Source of the DNA: Vibrio pectenicida
GTDB lineage: Bacteria > Pseudomonadota > Gammaproteobacteria > Enterobacterales > Vibrionaceae
DNA length: 64,000 nt
Direction of reading: 5' to 3'
NCBI GenBank assembly: GCA_024347015.1
Contig: AP024889.1
Coordinates: 1 to 64,000 of the forward strand
Under the pieces are notes generated by a model. That model saw only the letters and a list, made by a program, of their open reading frames with translations. It did not search any database and had not been told where the DNA came from. This document shows, piece after piece, positions 43,811 to 56,891 of the stretch; position 1 is the stretch's first letter, and each line of letters begins with the position of its first letter. A program made the position numbers and the translations under genes.

Positions 43811-44351
43811 TACCTTCTACCTTATGAAGATAGTCTTCTTTATTTTGTACATAGTTATTCGCAGATTTTTGTAGAAAAGCACGTTCTTTATCATTCAGTA
43901 GGCGTGCTTGTTTGACTGGACTTCCAACATACAGAAACCCGCTTTCAAGTACTTTCCCTGGGGGAACTAAGCTTCCTGCTCCTATCATTACGTCGGTTTC
44001 TATCAAAGCGCCGTCTAAGACAGTGGCTCCCATGCCGACTAATACTCTGTCTTGGATTATACAACCATGCAGCATTACTTTATGTCCTATGGTGACATCA
44101 TTACCTATGAGTAATGGAAAGCCATCAGGGTTTTCCTGGTTTTTATGCGTTACGTGCAGCACGCTTCCGTCTTGTATATTAGTTCGCTCACCGATATGGA
44201 TGTGGTTGACGTCTCCTCTAGCGGCAACAAAAGGCCAGATACTAGAATCATTGCCGATGCGAATATCGCCAACCAGAACAGAGCTGTTATCTACGTAGAC
44301 TCTTTGTCCTAATTGTGGGCTGATATCTTTATAGCTGCGTAAGGGACTCAT
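43776..44351 (-). CDS. yrdA: Gamma-class carbonic anhydrase-like protein YrdA
   Basis: The 191-residue protein is a left-handed beta-helix with hexapeptide repeats (IGNDSSIWPFVAARGD, IGERTNIQDGSVLHV, IGNDVTIGHKVMLHGC). The His residues of the repeat region are placed as in gamma-carbonic anhydrase-like trimers. E. coli YrdA binds metal but its activity is not established. It is convergent with the DUF1488 gene, with a 35-bp tail overlap, and starts about 120 bp from the rRNA promoters, which read the other way. Confidence 0.92.
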   Translation of the reverse strand: MSPLRSYKDISPQLGQRVYVDNSSVLVGDIRIGNDSSIWPFVAARGDVNHIHIGERTNIQDGSVLHVTHKNQENPDGFPLLIGNDVTIGHKVMLHGCIIQDRVLVGMGATVLDGALIETDVMIGAGSLVPPGKVLESGFLYVGSPVKQARLLNDKERAFLQKSANNYVQNKEDYLHKVEGISSPLQPSPDH

Positions 44352-44438
44352 TTTTAATCCTTATCTAATGAGATTGGTAGTATATAAGGGAGTTTAAAGT
44401 AGCAAAAATGACGACTTTTGAACATAAAATCCTCAAAC

Positions 44439-44499
44439 GATGAAAAAATAAAAAAAAACTGGAAAAAGAGCTTGCCAATGTGAAGTCGATCTCTATAAT
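44439..44499 (+). promoter_or_regulatory. rRNA promoter P1 with UP-like element
   Basis: TTGCCA (44472-44477) and a consensus TATAAT (44494-44499) are separated by 16 bases, the spacing typical of rRNA P1 promoters. A GC-rich discriminator (GCCCCCTCGC) follows, the feature linked to control by ppGpp. The A-tract-rich stretch at 44439-44465 fits an UP element. Confidence 0.85.
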
Positions 44500-44609
44500 G
44501 CCCCCTCGCTGACACGCTAATGCGGACAAATTGAAGTCGTAGCAATTATCGAGTCAGACAGGTCTACTAGATTAAGCAGAAATGCTAACAAAATAAGTTT
44601 AAAAAGTGT

Positions 44610-44637
44610 TTGACACTCGACTTTATATCGCTAGAAT
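44610..44637 (+). promoter_or_regulatory. rRNA promoter P2
   Basis: A perfect TTGACA (44610-44615) and TAGAAT (44632-44637) are separated by 16 bases. It lies 138 bp downstream of P1, giving the tandem arrangement usual for rrn operons. Confidence 0.88.
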
Positions 44638-44668
44638 GACCGTCCGTTTTGAGCTGGTCTCATAACAA

Positions 44669-44680
44669 TGCTCTTTAACA
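44669..44680 (+). promoter_or_regulatory. boxA antitermination site, rRNA leader
   Basis: TGCTCTTTAACA matches the boxA element that recruits NusB-S10 for rRNA antitermination. Confidence 0.88.
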
Positions 44681-44691
44681 AACTAAACCTA

Positions 44692-44710
44692 TCAATCTGT
44701 GTGGGCACTC
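44692..44710 (+). other. 5' arm of the 16S RNase III processing stem
   Basis: This 19-base segment is exactly complementary to 46554-46572, beyond the 16S 3' end. The two form the long stem that loops out 16S rRNA and is cut by RNase III. An 11-bp hairpin (44827-44837 with 44858-44868) lies between this arm and the mature 5' end. Confidence 0.88.
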
Positions 44711-44976
44711 GTTGATGATAATCCAAAAATGATTCTATTGAATCACTTTAGGTATCAATGAACTGAGTGACCAATACAAATAACGACTTTCTCTTGTAGA
44801 AAGGCATTATTTGGCACAGTCAATTCATTATCGTTCTATTCCTATTTATTTAAGAAGAGAACGATAATAGCTTTAAAATTACATGTTTCTGTTTGTTTTC
44901 GAATAAGCGGTAAATATTAGTTTTGAAGTCAGTATTCATTGAGCCCAATCCTATTTAGTTAGGAAATCAAAACTTT

Positions 44977-46534
<1,558 letters not shown>

Positions 46535-46553
46535 TACGATGATTATTTTTGAT

Positions 46554-46572
46554 GAGTGCCCACACAGATTGA
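46554..46572 (+). other. 3' arm of the 16S RNase III processing stem
   Basis: Perfect 19-base complement of 44692-44710, located 19 bases after the 16S 3' end. Confidence 0.88.
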
Positions 46573-46623
46573 TGGTTTATGTAGTTTAAGAGAAAGAAGA
46601 TATCCCAATATCTTCAACTTAGT

Positions 46624-46699
46624 GTCCCGTTCGTCTAGAGGCCTAGGACACCGCCCTTTCACGGCGGTAACAGGGGTTCGACTCCCCTACGGGATACCA
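46624..46699 (+). tRNA. tRNA-Glu (TTC)
   Basis: 76 nt including encoded CCA. The acceptor stem pairs GTCCCGT with ACGGGAT. The anticodon loop CTTTCAC gives TTC. First of four tRNAs in the 16S-23S spacer. Confidence 0.97.
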
Positions 46700-46701
46700 T
46701 T

Positions 46702-46777
46702 GGGTCGTTAGCTCAGTTGGTAGAGCAGTTGACTTTTAATCAATTGGTCGCAGGTTCGAATCCTGCACGACCCACCA
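46702..46777 (+). tRNA. tRNA-Lys (TTT)
   Basis: 76 nt including encoded CCA. Acceptor GGGTCGT pairs with ACGACCC; loop CTTTTAA gives anticodon TTT. It begins two bases after tRNA-Glu. Confidence 0.97.
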
Positions 46778-46791
46778 TTTTCTCAAGATAT

Positions 46792-46867
46792 GGGGCTATA
46801 GCTCAGCTGGGAGAGCGCCTGCCTTGCACGCAGGAGGTCAGCAGTTCGATCCTGCTTAGCTCCACCA
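46792..46867 (+). tRNA. tRNA-Ala (TGC)
   Basis: 76 nt including encoded CCA. Acceptor GGGGCTA pairs with TAGCTCC (one G-U pair); loop CTTGCAC gives anticodon TGC. Confidence 0.97.
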
Positions 46868-46880
46868 TTCTTGATACGAT

Positions 46881-46956
46881 GGGCGATTAGCTCAGTTGGG
46901 AGAGCACCTGCCTTACAAGCAGGGGGTCACTGGTTCGAGCCCGGTATCGCCCACCA
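46881..46956 (+). tRNA. tRNA-Val (TAC)
   Basis: 76 nt including encoded CCA. Acceptor GGGCGAT pairs with ATCGCCC; loop CTTACAA gives anticodon TAC. Last of the spacer tRNAs; the remaining spacer to the 23S gene (46957-47342) holds a second boxA and processing sequences but no further gene. Confidence 0.97.
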
Positions 46957-47071
46957 TTCTCTAAGTATTTTTGCGTTTCAATTTCTATTACCGCCACCGT
47001 TAAACGTATGTGGTTGTAATTATTGACGTCGATAGTATTTAGACAATGTAGTTTCCACTAGGAAGATACAT

Positions 47072-47083
47072 CGCTCTTTAACA
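47072..47083 (+). promoter_or_regulatory. boxA antitermination site, 16S-23S spacer
   Basis: CGCTCTTTAACA is a second boxA, at the usual place upstream of 23S, where it renews antitermination. Confidence 0.85.
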
Positions 47084-47342
47084 ATTTGGAAAGCTGACGA
47101 ACAATAACCGTGATTGGTTGTTGTTCAAATAAAAGTTCTCAAATCCTAATGATTCTTTTTAACGAAAGAATGATTGGGTACCAACACACATTCAAGTGTT
47201 CTTGGAAACACCACAATTCGTTGTGGCGTTTATATTTGAGTCCGGCAAAATCGAACGCTGTCTCGCTCATTCAAATAATGAGACAGCAACTTTGGTTGTT
47301 TAATTAACAACACCAACTGAGCAAGACTCTTTGGGGTTGTAT

Positions 47343-50232
<2,890 letters not shown>

Positions 50233-50357
50233 ACAACACCCAAAGGGTTTTGTTGTGGACTCAAAGTAGAACATTGAATGTGTAGAGAACGCTCTTTAAA
50301 GAGTAAGCAGCTTTCCAGATTTTGACCGGTTGCGAGTGCGCAGCGGGTCACCTAATT

Positions 50358-50477
50358 TGCTTGGCGACCATAGCGTTGTGGACCCACCTGAACCCATGCC
50401 GAACTCAGAAGTGAAACACAATAGCGCCGATGGTAGTGTGGGGTCTCCCCATGTGAGAGTAGGACATCGCCAGGCTT
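50358..50477 (+). rRNA. 5S ribosomal RNA
   Basis: 120 nt, from TGCTTGGCG to CGCCAGGCTT, with the conserved internal CCATGCCGAACTCAGAAGTG. It follows 23S by about 125 bp in the same operon. Confidence 0.96.
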
Positions 50478-50560
50478 TTATTAAGCGCTATGAATTTACT
50501 ATTCGTAACGCAAGCTAAGGCATAGCATCAAAGTAAGACTAAGTTTTAGTGACAATTTAC

Positions 50561-50651
50561 GGAGAGATGGCTGAGTGGTTGAAAGCACCGGTCTTGAAAA
50601 CCGGCATACGTTAATAGCGTATCTAGGGTTCAAATCCCTATCTCTCCGCCA
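50561..50651 (+). tRNA. tRNA-Ser (TGA)
   Basis: 91 nt including encoded CCA, with the long variable arm of a class II tRNA (CATACGTTAATAGCGTATC). Acceptor GGAGAGA pairs with TCTCTCC; loop CTTGAAA gives anticodon TGA. It lies 83 bp after 5S with no visible promoter between, so it is probably the distal tRNA of the rrn transcript. Confidence 0.96.
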
Positions 50652-50656
50652 CTATT

Positions 50657-50688
50657 AAGGCCCAAGCATATGCTTGGGCCTTTTTTTA
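50657..50688 (+). terminator. Intrinsic terminator of the rRNA operon
   Basis: AAGGCCCAAGCA and TGCTTGGGCCTT pair perfectly around a TA centre and are followed by a long T run, directly after tRNA-Ser. Confidence 0.95.
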
Positions 50689-50826
50689 TCTAAAAAAGCA
50701 TTCACAAAAGGTTACCATTCTTAATTTCATATGAAACAATAGGCTTTTGGTATTAGGTTCATATTTAGGTTATTTTTACCTTAAGTATGGGGACCTCAAT
50801 CGATTCTAATTTTAGTTGGATGAAAT

Positions 50827-51525
50827 ATGTATCACAGGGATCCTAAGAGTAAGCTAGCCCGAAGCTTTATGTCTCATGTCTGGTTAGAGCGTGGACACCA
50901 AAACTTGAATGATTTTCTGACACCTCAAGTGTTAGTTAAATCACCAGTAAAACAAAGTGTTGGTGGTGAAAGTTTATCTGATGCTTTTTCATTATGGTTT
51001 AGAGGCTTTCCTAATTTACAGTATCGGGAGAAGACACTGCAAATCTATAAAGACAGAGTCAATATTAACTGGGAAGTTAAAGGTGATCACCTAGGAGAAT
51101 TTTTAGGAGTGGCTGCGACAGGTAAGCCAGTCAAGTATTCTGGGGCAACAACTCTAGTTATGTTTGACCAAAAAATCCATGCATATAGTGCTGACGTACA
51201 AGTATCAACTGTCGTTGAGCAGATTTCACCAGCTCCCTACGTTGCCAAAAAAGCGCTTGGAGATGATATGTATCTAGCAGTAAATAGACTACTTCGTCTT
51301 AACCTTACTAAAAGGCAGATTGATTGCTTATCGTTACTGTGTTTGAGGTGTGACAGCAGAGTTATTTCATCAAAGCTTAATATAAAATACAGTACTTTCA
51401 GAACACATGTGGAGAGAACTCTACCTTTGATTGGTCTTACATCGAGCAAAGATGTATTTGATTGGGCTCTCTCTTCAAACACTTTAGAAATTCTAATCAC
51501 AATAGGCTTGGAAAAGGTATGTTGA
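50827..51525 (+). CDS. SnoaL-like domain fused to a LuxR-type helix-turn-helix
   Basis: I do not recognise this 232-residue protein as a named regulator. Residues about 10-135 look like a SnoaL/NTF2-like alpha+beta barrel (HVWLERGHQNLNDFL, LWFRGFPNLQYREKTLQIYKD, HLGEFLGVAATGKPVKYSG). Residues about 155-220 look like a LuxR/GerE helix-turn-helix (LNLTKRQIDCLSLLCLR, SSKLNIKYSTFRTHVERTL). The usual glycine and N-K-E-I-A of the LuxR HTH are replaced by RCDSRVISSKL, so the HTH is divergent. The likely job is ligand-sensing transcription control, by inference. It stands downstream of the rRNA operon and converges with a methyltransferase gene. Confidence 0.75.
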   Translation: MYHRDPKSKLARSFMSHVWLERGHQNLNDFLTPQVLVKSPVKQSVGGESLSDAFSLWFRGFPNLQYREKTLQIYKDRVNINWEVKGDHLGEFLGVAATGKPVKYSGATTLVMFDQKIHAYSADVQVSTVVEQISPAPYVAKKALGDDMYLAVNRLLRLNLTKRQIDCLSLLCLRCDSRVISSKLNIKYSTFRTHVERTLPLIGLTSSKDVFDWALSSNTLEILITIGLEKVC

Positions 51526-51642
51526 TGTTTATTATTCGATACGTATGTTTCAATCCTAGTTTATTTTAAAGGCCGCAATCAGGCATTTTACTTCAACTCT
51601 ATAGCCGTTTAAGTTAGTTGCTATTAAGAAGAGTATTAAGAT

Positions 51643-52392
51643 TCAAGAGGCGGTAAAAAAGATTGTTTGGTACGACATGATGACTTCTTTACTCGACTGT
51701 TGCTGTGACAATTCTATATATTTATTAAACCAAGGTTTAATAAAGCTCTGTCCATAATGACCATAGTGTGGCAGCCAGCCTATTATGTAGTTTATGAATT
51801 CTTGTTGAGTTTTAAATCTTGTTTGTCTCTCTTCTTCCCATAGAGTGATCTTGTGAAATCCAGACTTTGAAAGAAGTGACCGCATACCTTCTTTGGTATG
51901 AAAATGGTAAGGGTTAGTGAAAGATTTAGAAAGCTCCATATATAAGGGGAGGGATTCACACCAGTCGGCAGCATCCCATAAATCGGTACATCTTGGGTAG
52001 ATCAAGCCAAGAAATATTCCATCATTTACAAGTCTTGCTCTTATGCCATGCAGAGTTTTTCCAATTTCTGATACCCAGTGTAAGCAATTGAAGCTGGTTA
52101 TTATTTGATAGTCATTCTGATGCTTGAACAGCTCCTCAGCATTTTCCTTATAAAACTGGCAATTTGGGTACTTATTGATGGCAAATTTTACCATATCGCT
52201 GGAAGCATCAATCCCACTAACCTTGGCTCCCATATTACTCATTAAATTGGAAATTTTTCCATCACCACTGCCCACATCGAGAAGTTTTTTGCCCATAAAT
52301 TCAAGCTGAATTTTATTAATCAGATAATTTGATTCGCTCTGTTGGACTGAAGAGTTTTTACTATAGTGCGCTGCGTCACGAAATAGAGTCAT
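51643..52392 (-). CDS. Class I SAM-dependent methyltransferase, substrate unknown
   Basis: The 249-residue protein has a Rossmann methyltransferase core: motif I LLDVGSGDGKISN (about 37-49), the acidic GIDASSDMV after strand 2, and NAEELF plus ITSFNCLHWV at motif IV. The layout resembles BioC or trans-aconitate methyltransferase, but the C-terminal half (WGEE-type part read as LWEEERQTRF, and GWLPHYGHYG) does not let me name a substrate. It is convergent with the SnoaL-LuxR gene, with 117 bp between them and no clear terminator there. Codon use looks AT-rich compared with neighbours, which suggests accessory origin. Confidence 0.8.
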   Translation of the reverse strand: MTLFRDAAHYSKNSSVQQSESNYLINKIQLEFMGKKLLDVGSGDGKISNLMSNMGAKVSGIDASSDMVKFAINKYPNCQFYKENAEELFKHQNDYQIITSFNCLHWVSEIGKTLHGIRARLVNDGIFLGLIYPRCTDLWDAADWCESLPLYMELSKSFTNPYHFHTKEGMRSLLSKSGFHKITLWEEERQTRFKTQQEFINYIIGWLPHYGHYGQSFIKPWFNKYIELSQQQSSKEVIMSYQTIFFTAS

Positions 52393-52558
52393 TTATATAC
52401 TTCCAGTGGTCATTTTGGCCGACACGGTTGTGAGTATTGGATGATAACATATTGATGAATAATGCTTATCCCTTACGCGTTTTAGATCAGTGACTAAGGA
52501 TTCATTTTCATCTTTATACAATTATTGAGCAATACCATGCCTTTTTATCATTTGATAT

Positions 52559-52579
52559 AGCAAAGGCCTTTGCTTTTTT
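52559..52579 (+). terminator. Terminator-like palindrome on the + strand
   Basis: AGCAAAGG and CCTTTGCT form a 16-base palindrome followed on the + strand by TTTTT. No + strand gene is visible upstream. It could instead be a DNA-binding palindrome in the upstream region of the methyltransferase gene. Confidence 0.5.
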
Positions 52580-52611
52580 AGAGTTTTATTACCCAAGCCA
52601 ATTAGTTTTAC

Positions 52612-52640
52612 CCCATGGGTCATTCTCATGGGTTTTTTTT
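52612..52640 (+). terminator. Second + strand terminator-like hairpin, at the ntrC 3' end
   Basis: CCCATG (52612-52617) and CATGGG (52627-52632) flank a 9-base loop and are followed on the + strand by eight T (52633-52640), ending two bases before the ntrC stop codon on the other strand. On the minus strand the T tract is poor, so as an ntrC terminator it would be weak. Confidence 0.6.
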
Positions 52641-52641
52641 A

Positions 52642-54045
52642 TTAATAAAGTTCTTTTAGTTTTCGGGTTAATGTATTTCTCCCCCAACCTAGTACTTTAG
52701 CTGCGTCTTGTTTGTGACCCTTAGTATGTTCCAAAGCGGCTTCTAGAAGAATACGTTCAAATTCTGGTTGGGCATGGCTAAGTATTTCTGTCTCTCCTTC
52801 TGTTAACGATTGTTTAGCCCAATTAGAAAGTTGATTTTGCCAGCTGGTATCAATCTCCCCACTAGCGTTTGTTTTACTTGTAGAGAGTTCTGGCGGAAGG
52901 TCAGGTGGTAAAATTTCATTTCCACTTGCCATGACTGTTAGCCACCGGCAAGTATTTTCGAGTTGCCTTACATTGCCGGGCCAATTGAGATCGGTAAGAG
53001 TTTGCACGGTCGATGGGTGTAGAGTTTTTATATCGACTTCAAGCTCTTGTGCGGCTAGGGATAAAAAGTGGAGGGTTAGCTTCTCAATATCTTGTTTTCG
53101 TTGGCGCAATGCAGGTATGTGTATACGTATAACATTAAGTCGATGGAATAAGTCTTCACGAAAATCGCCGTGATGGACAAGGTTTTCTAGATGCTGATGC
53201 GTGGCTGCTATGATACGAACATCGACTTTGATAGGTGAGTGTCCGCCGACTCGGTAGAACTGACCGTCAGCGAGCACACGAAGTAAACGAGTTTGAATAT
53301 CAAGTGGCATGTCGCCAATTTCATCAAGAAATAAAGTACCGCTATTTGCTTGCTCAAAGCGTCCTTTACGTATGCCATTTGCACCAGTGAAGGCCCCTTT
53401 TTCATGACCAAAGAGCTCGGATTCAATCAAATCTTTTGGGATGGCAGCCATGTTAAGTGCAATAAAAGGTTTGGCAGCTCTAGGACTATGTCGATGAAGT
53501 GCCTTAGCGACTAATTCTTTGCCTGTACCAGATTCGCCGTTAATTAGAACAGAAATCGATGAGCGTGAAAGCCGGCCAATGGCGCGAAAGACTTCTTGCA
53601 TTGCTGGTGCTTTACCAATAATTTCTGGAGCATTGCTGTTATTTAGTTCACCTAGGTTTTGATCGTGTTGTTGTTCTTGATGATGAGCGATGGCTCTTTC
53701 AACTAGGCTAAGGGTTTCGTCTACGTCAAATGGCTTGGGCAGATAATCAAATGCACCTTGTTGATAAGCATTGACTGCAGCATCTAGATCAGAATGGGCT
53801 GTCATTATTATTATTGGCAGTTCAGGTGAGTTTTGATGAACTTGTTGTAACAGATCTATGCCGCTTAGGCCTGGCATACGGATATCAGATACTAATACAT
53901 CCGGTATTTCACGTTCTAATGCGATAAGTACACTTTCAGCTTCAGAAAATGTTTCGCATTTGATGTTGGCGGATGAAAGGGTTTTTTCTAACACCCAACG
54001 GATGGAGCTGTCATCATCGACGACCCACACATACCCTTTACTCAT
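52642..54045 (-). CDS. ntrC: Nitrogen regulator NtrC (response regulator, sigma-54 activator)
   Basis: NtrC activates sigma-54 promoters under nitrogen limitation after phosphorylation by NtrB. The 467-residue protein has a receiver domain with the phosphoacceptor Asp54 in LVSDIRMPG. Its AAA+ domain has Walker A GESGTGKE and the sigma-54 contact loop GAFTGA. It ends with a Fis-type HTH (AAKVLGWGRNTLTRKLKEL). It lies 27 bp after ntrB. NtrC-like binding sites are seen upstream of both ntrB and glnA in this window. Confidence 0.98.
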   Translation of the reverse strand: MSKGYVWVVDDDSSIRWVLEKTLSSANIKCETFSEAESVLIALEREIPDVLVSDIRMPGLSGIDLLQQVHQNSPELPIIIMTAHSDLDAAVNAYQQGAFDYLPKPFDVDETLSLVERAIAHHQEQQHDQNLGELNNSNAPEIIGKAPAMQEVFRAIGRLSRSSISVLINGESGTGKELVAKALHRHSPRAAKPFIALNMAAIPKDLIESELFGHEKGAFTGANGIRKGRFEQANSGTLFLDEIGDMPLDIQTRLLRVLADGQFYRVGGHSPIKVDVRIIAATHQHLENLVHHGDFREDLFHRLNVIRIHIPALRQRKQDIEKLTLHFLSLAAQELEVDIKTLHPSTVQTLTDLNWPGNVRQLENTCRWLTVMASGNEILPPDLPPELSTSKTNASGEIDTSWQNQLSNWAKQSLTEGETEILSHAQPEFERILLEAALEHTKGHKQDAAKVLGWGRNTLTRKLKELY

Positions 54046-54072
54046 AAAACATTTTCCCTTTTAAAAGGCCAC

Positions 54073-55128
54073 TCAAGCAATTGAAATAGGTAGATAAACA
54101 CTAAATTTTGTTCGACCAGGCCAGCTTTCTAAATCAATTTTTCCTTGGTGCTGGTCGATTAGGTTTTGAGCGATAGATAATCCAAGTCCCGTACCTCCTT
54201 CCCTTCCGCTGACCATAGGGTAGAAAAGGGTATCTTGTAGCTCATTTGGAACACCAGGACCATTATCAATAATGTCTATTTGTACTGCTAATTTAAAGTT
54301 TTGACCATGGATATTAACTTGATGCACCGCTCTGGTGCGTATGACAATATGACCATGTGGTTGGCGCTGTAGAATTTGTCCAGCGTTACTGACAATGTTT
54401 AATAAGGCTTGTTCTATCTGATCAGCATCAAGAGAAAACTCCGGTAAGCTAGGGTCGTAGTCTCGCTCAATCTTCACATATGCACCAATTTCTAGGTCTA
54501 CAAGTTGGCGAACTTTTTCAAGAATAAGATGCAAATTTTGTTTTTGTTTTTGTCCTGGTTTTTGTGGGCCGAGTAGTCTATCGACCAGCACTCGCAATCT
54601 ATCTGCTTGCTCAATAATGATCTGAGTGTACTCAACCATTGAATGGTCTGGCAACATACGCTCTAAAAGCTGCGCAGCCCCCCTAAGGCCACCAAGAGGA
54701 TTTTTTATCTCGTGTGCTAGTCCTCTAACTAATAACCTTGCAGCTTGCTGTTGGGCGTGCTGATTGAGTTCTTGTGACAAACGACGTTGTTGCTCTACTT
54801 TTCTTAATTCAACTAATAACAGTAGCTGCTTTTGCCATGAGATCGGACTGACTGTTACTTCTAGAATGAGAGGCTTACCATCCATGACCAAAGTGAAATT
54901 GCTGTCTGTCATACTTTGACCAGTTTGAAGTGGCCGAGATAGCCAAGCTAAATCAATCGATGGATTTTGAATTAGGCTTGGTAGCCTCTGCTCAGTAATT
55001 CGTTTGGTATTTTGAGCAAAGAGTTGTTCTGCCGAAGAGTTTGCGTAGTGGATCTGCAGTGATTCGTTAACAATAATCACTGCTGTTGTTTGATGACTGA
55101 GTATGATGCTATTGAGCTCGCTGTCCAC
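54073..55128 (-). CDS. ntrB: Nitrogen sensor histidine kinase NtrB
   Basis: NtrB phosphorylates or dephosphorylates NtrC depending on PII (GlnB). The 351-residue protein starts at GTG 55128, preceded by AGGACAGG. It has an N-terminal PAS domain, the phosphorylated His139 in LAHEIKNPLGG (the same residue number as in E. coli), and the ATP-binding N, G1 and G2 boxes (NIVSNAGQI, DNGPGVP, GREGGTGLGLSIAQ). No membrane segment is present, as expected for this cytosolic kinase. Confidence 0.97.
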   Translation of the reverse strand: MDSELNSIILSHQTTAVIIVNESLQIHYANSSAEQLFAQNTKRITEQRLPSLIQNPSIDLAWLSRPLQTGQSMTDSNFTLVMDGKPLILEVTVSPISWQKQLLLLVELRKVEQQRRLSQELNQHAQQQAARLLVRGLAHEIKNPLGGLRGAAQLLERMLPDHSMVEYTQIIIEQADRLRVLVDRLLGPQKPGQKQKQNLHLILEKVRQLVDLEIGAYVKIERDYDPSLPEFSLDADQIEQALLNIVSNAGQILQRQPHGHIVIRTRAVHQVNIHGQNFKLAVQIDIIDNGPGVPNELQDTLFYPMVSGREGGTGLGLSIAQNLIDQHQGKIDLESWPGRTKFSVYLPISIA

Positions 55129-55143
55129 AACCTGTCCTCATCC

Positions 55144-55176
55144 ATGATAGCAATTTAATTGCACCAATGTGGTGCG
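55144..55176 (-). promoter_or_regulatory. ntrBC promoter -10 and overlapping NtrC site
   Basis: TGCACCA-ATG-TGGTGCG (55160-55176) matches the known NtrC consensus at 13 of 14 arm positions. A TATCAT -10 element (55149-55144, minus strand) would place this site over about -23 to -39. NtrC bound there should repress, as described for the E. coli glnL promoter. Confidence 0.75.
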
Positions 55177-55268
55177 AAGGTGCTTTTAGTATGGCCTATA
55201 GACTCAGATACAAGAAGAAAAAATGCTATTAGTTGGTGACTTGATAAGTATCTGGTGCCGCTTGGTAG

Positions 55269-55297
55269 AAAAAAGGCTCACCGAAAAGTGAGCCTAT
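55269..55297 (-). terminator. Intrinsic terminator between glnA and ntrB
   Basis: AGGCTCAC and GTGAGCCT pair around CGAAAA and run into six T on the minus strand, 25 bp after the glnA stop. It separates glnA from ntrBC at least partly, so ntrBC has a promoter of its own. Confidence 0.88.
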
Positions 55298-55320
55298 CTT
55301 ATACTACCATCAATCAATTT

Positions 55321-56730
55321 TCACACTGAGTAATAAAGTTCAAACTCAAGTGGATGAGTGGTCATGTTTATTTGAGCGACATCTTGGGACTTGAGATCTA
55401 TGTAAGAATCAATAAAGTCATCAGAGAATACGCCACCAGTAGTTAAGAATTCACGATCTTGGTCGAGTGAATTTAGGGCATCTTTGAGTGAATATGCAAC
55501 AGTTGGTATCTCGGCCGCTTCCTCTGCAGGCAAATCGTAGAGATCTTTATCCATTGCTTCACCAGGGTGAATTTTATTTTTAATGCCATCAAGGCCAGCC
55601 ATAAGCATTGCAGCAAAGCATAAGTATGGATTAGCTGATGGGTCACCAAAGCGAACTTCAATACGTCTTGCTTTTGGACTTGGAACCACAGGAATACGAA
55701 TAGAAGCGCTGCGATTTCGAGCCGAATATGCCAGCATTACAGGGGCCTCGAAGCCCGGAACAAGGCGTTTGTAAGAATTGGTTGATGCGTTAGCAAATGC
55801 GTTGATTGCACGAGCGTGTTTAATGATACCACCAATATAGTAAAGCGCTGTCTCAGAAAGACCGCCATATTTATCGCCCGCAAATAGATTCACTCCATCC
55901 TTCGCGAGGGATTGGTGGACGTGCATACCGCTACCATTATCGCCAACTAGTGGTTTAGGCATAAAGGTCGCTGTTTTACCAAAAGCATGGGCAACGTTGT
56001 GTACCACATACTTATACACTTGGATTTCATCTGCTTTGGAGGTAAGAGTATTAAAGCGAGTGGCGATTTCGTTTTGTCCTGCAGTGGCAACTTCATGGTG
56101 GTGGGCCTCTACAACTAATCCCATTTCTTCCATGATAAGACACATCGCGGAGCGGATATCTTGAGATGAGTCAACAGGAGCAACAGGGAAATAGCCACCC
56201 TTGACGCCAGGGCGGTGACCTTTGTTGCCTTCTTCGTAATCAGAACCTGTATTCCACGCAGCTTCTATATCATCAATCTTGAAGAAAGAACCTGACATAT
56301 TTGTTGCGAACTTCACGTCATCAAAGAGGAAAAATTCAGGTTCAGGGCCAATAAGCACAGTATCTGCAACACCTGTTGAGCGCATGTAGTCTTCGGCGCG
56401 TTTGGCGATTGAGCGAGGATCTCTGTCATAACCTTGCATCGTCGCAGGTTCAAGAATGTCACAGCGAATGTTTAGAGTCGCATCTTCAGTAAACGGGTCC
56501 AATACTGCTGATGAAGCATCTGGCATCATAACCATGTCTGATTCATTGATACCCTTCCAACCAGCGACCGAGGATCCATCGAACATTTTGCCTTCTTCGA
56601 AGAATTCTGCATCGACTTGGTGAGTGGGGACAGAGATATGCTGCTCTTTCCCTTTAGTATCTGTAAAACGCAGATCTACAAACTTAACTTCGTTTTCTTG
56701 GATCAGCGACAGAACGTTTTCAACTGACAT
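55321..56730 (-). CDS. glnA: Glutamine synthetase type I
   Basis: GlnA makes glutamine from glutamate and ammonia as a dodecamer. The 469-residue protein starts [24 protein letters not shown] and has the beta-grasp segment [12 protein letters not shown], metal-binding [12 protein letters not shown], and [10 protein letters not shown]. It has the adenylylation site in DLYDLPAEE (Tyr near 398), so adenylylation control by GlnE is expected. It is transcribed from a sigma-54 promoter with upstream NtrC sites and is followed by ntrB-ntrC. Confidence 0.98.
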   Translation of the reverse strand: MSVENVLSLIQENEVKFVDLRFTDTKGKEQHISVPTHQVDAEFFEEGKMFDGSSVAGWKGINESDMVMMPDASSAVLDPFTEDATLNIRCDILEPATMQGYDRDPRSIAKRAEDYMRSTGVADTVLIGPEPEFFLFDDVKFATNMSGSFFKIDDIEAAWNTGSDYEEGNKGHRPGVKGGYFPVAPVDSSQDIRSAMCLIMEEMGLVVEAHHHEVATAGQNEIATRFNTLTSKADEIQVYKYVVHNVAHAFGKTATFMPKPLVGDNGSGMHVHQSLAKDGVNLFAGDKYGGLSETALYYIGGIIKHARAINAFANASTNSYKRLVPGFEAPVMLAYSARNRSASIRIPVVPSPKARRIEVRFGDPSANPYLCFAAMLMAGLDGIKNKIHPGEAMDKDLYDLPAEEAAEIPTVAYSLKDALNSLDQDREFLTTGGVFSDDFIDSYIDLKSQDVAQINMTTHPLEFELYYSV

Positions 56731-56838
56731 CTTGGATAACCTCCAGTGTTATTAAAGCAGTGTTGGCTTGATTGAATGCAAAAATCTAGCATTGATTAAT
56801 TTTGTTTCAACTGTATTAATCGATGCCCAATCTAGTAT

Positions 56839-56856
56839 AAGCTAATACCGTGCCAA
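56839..56856 (-). promoter_or_regulatory. Sigma-54 promoter of glnA
   Basis: On the minus strand TTGGCACG, four bases and TAGCTT give the -24/-12 pattern with GG and GC separated by exactly 10 bases; one base differs from TTGCTT. It lies about 110 bp upstream of the glnA ATG. Confidence 0.85.
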
Positions 56857-56891
56857 CAATTTAAGTGTTTAAATTCAGTGTTTTATCTAGA

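Noticed and set aside
50561..52641. Integrated element with an attachment-site repeat of the tRNA-Ser 3' end
   Set aside because: I looked for a second copy of the tRNA 3' end (GGTTCAAATCCC or TCTCTCCGCCA) downstream and found none, and there is no integrase gene.
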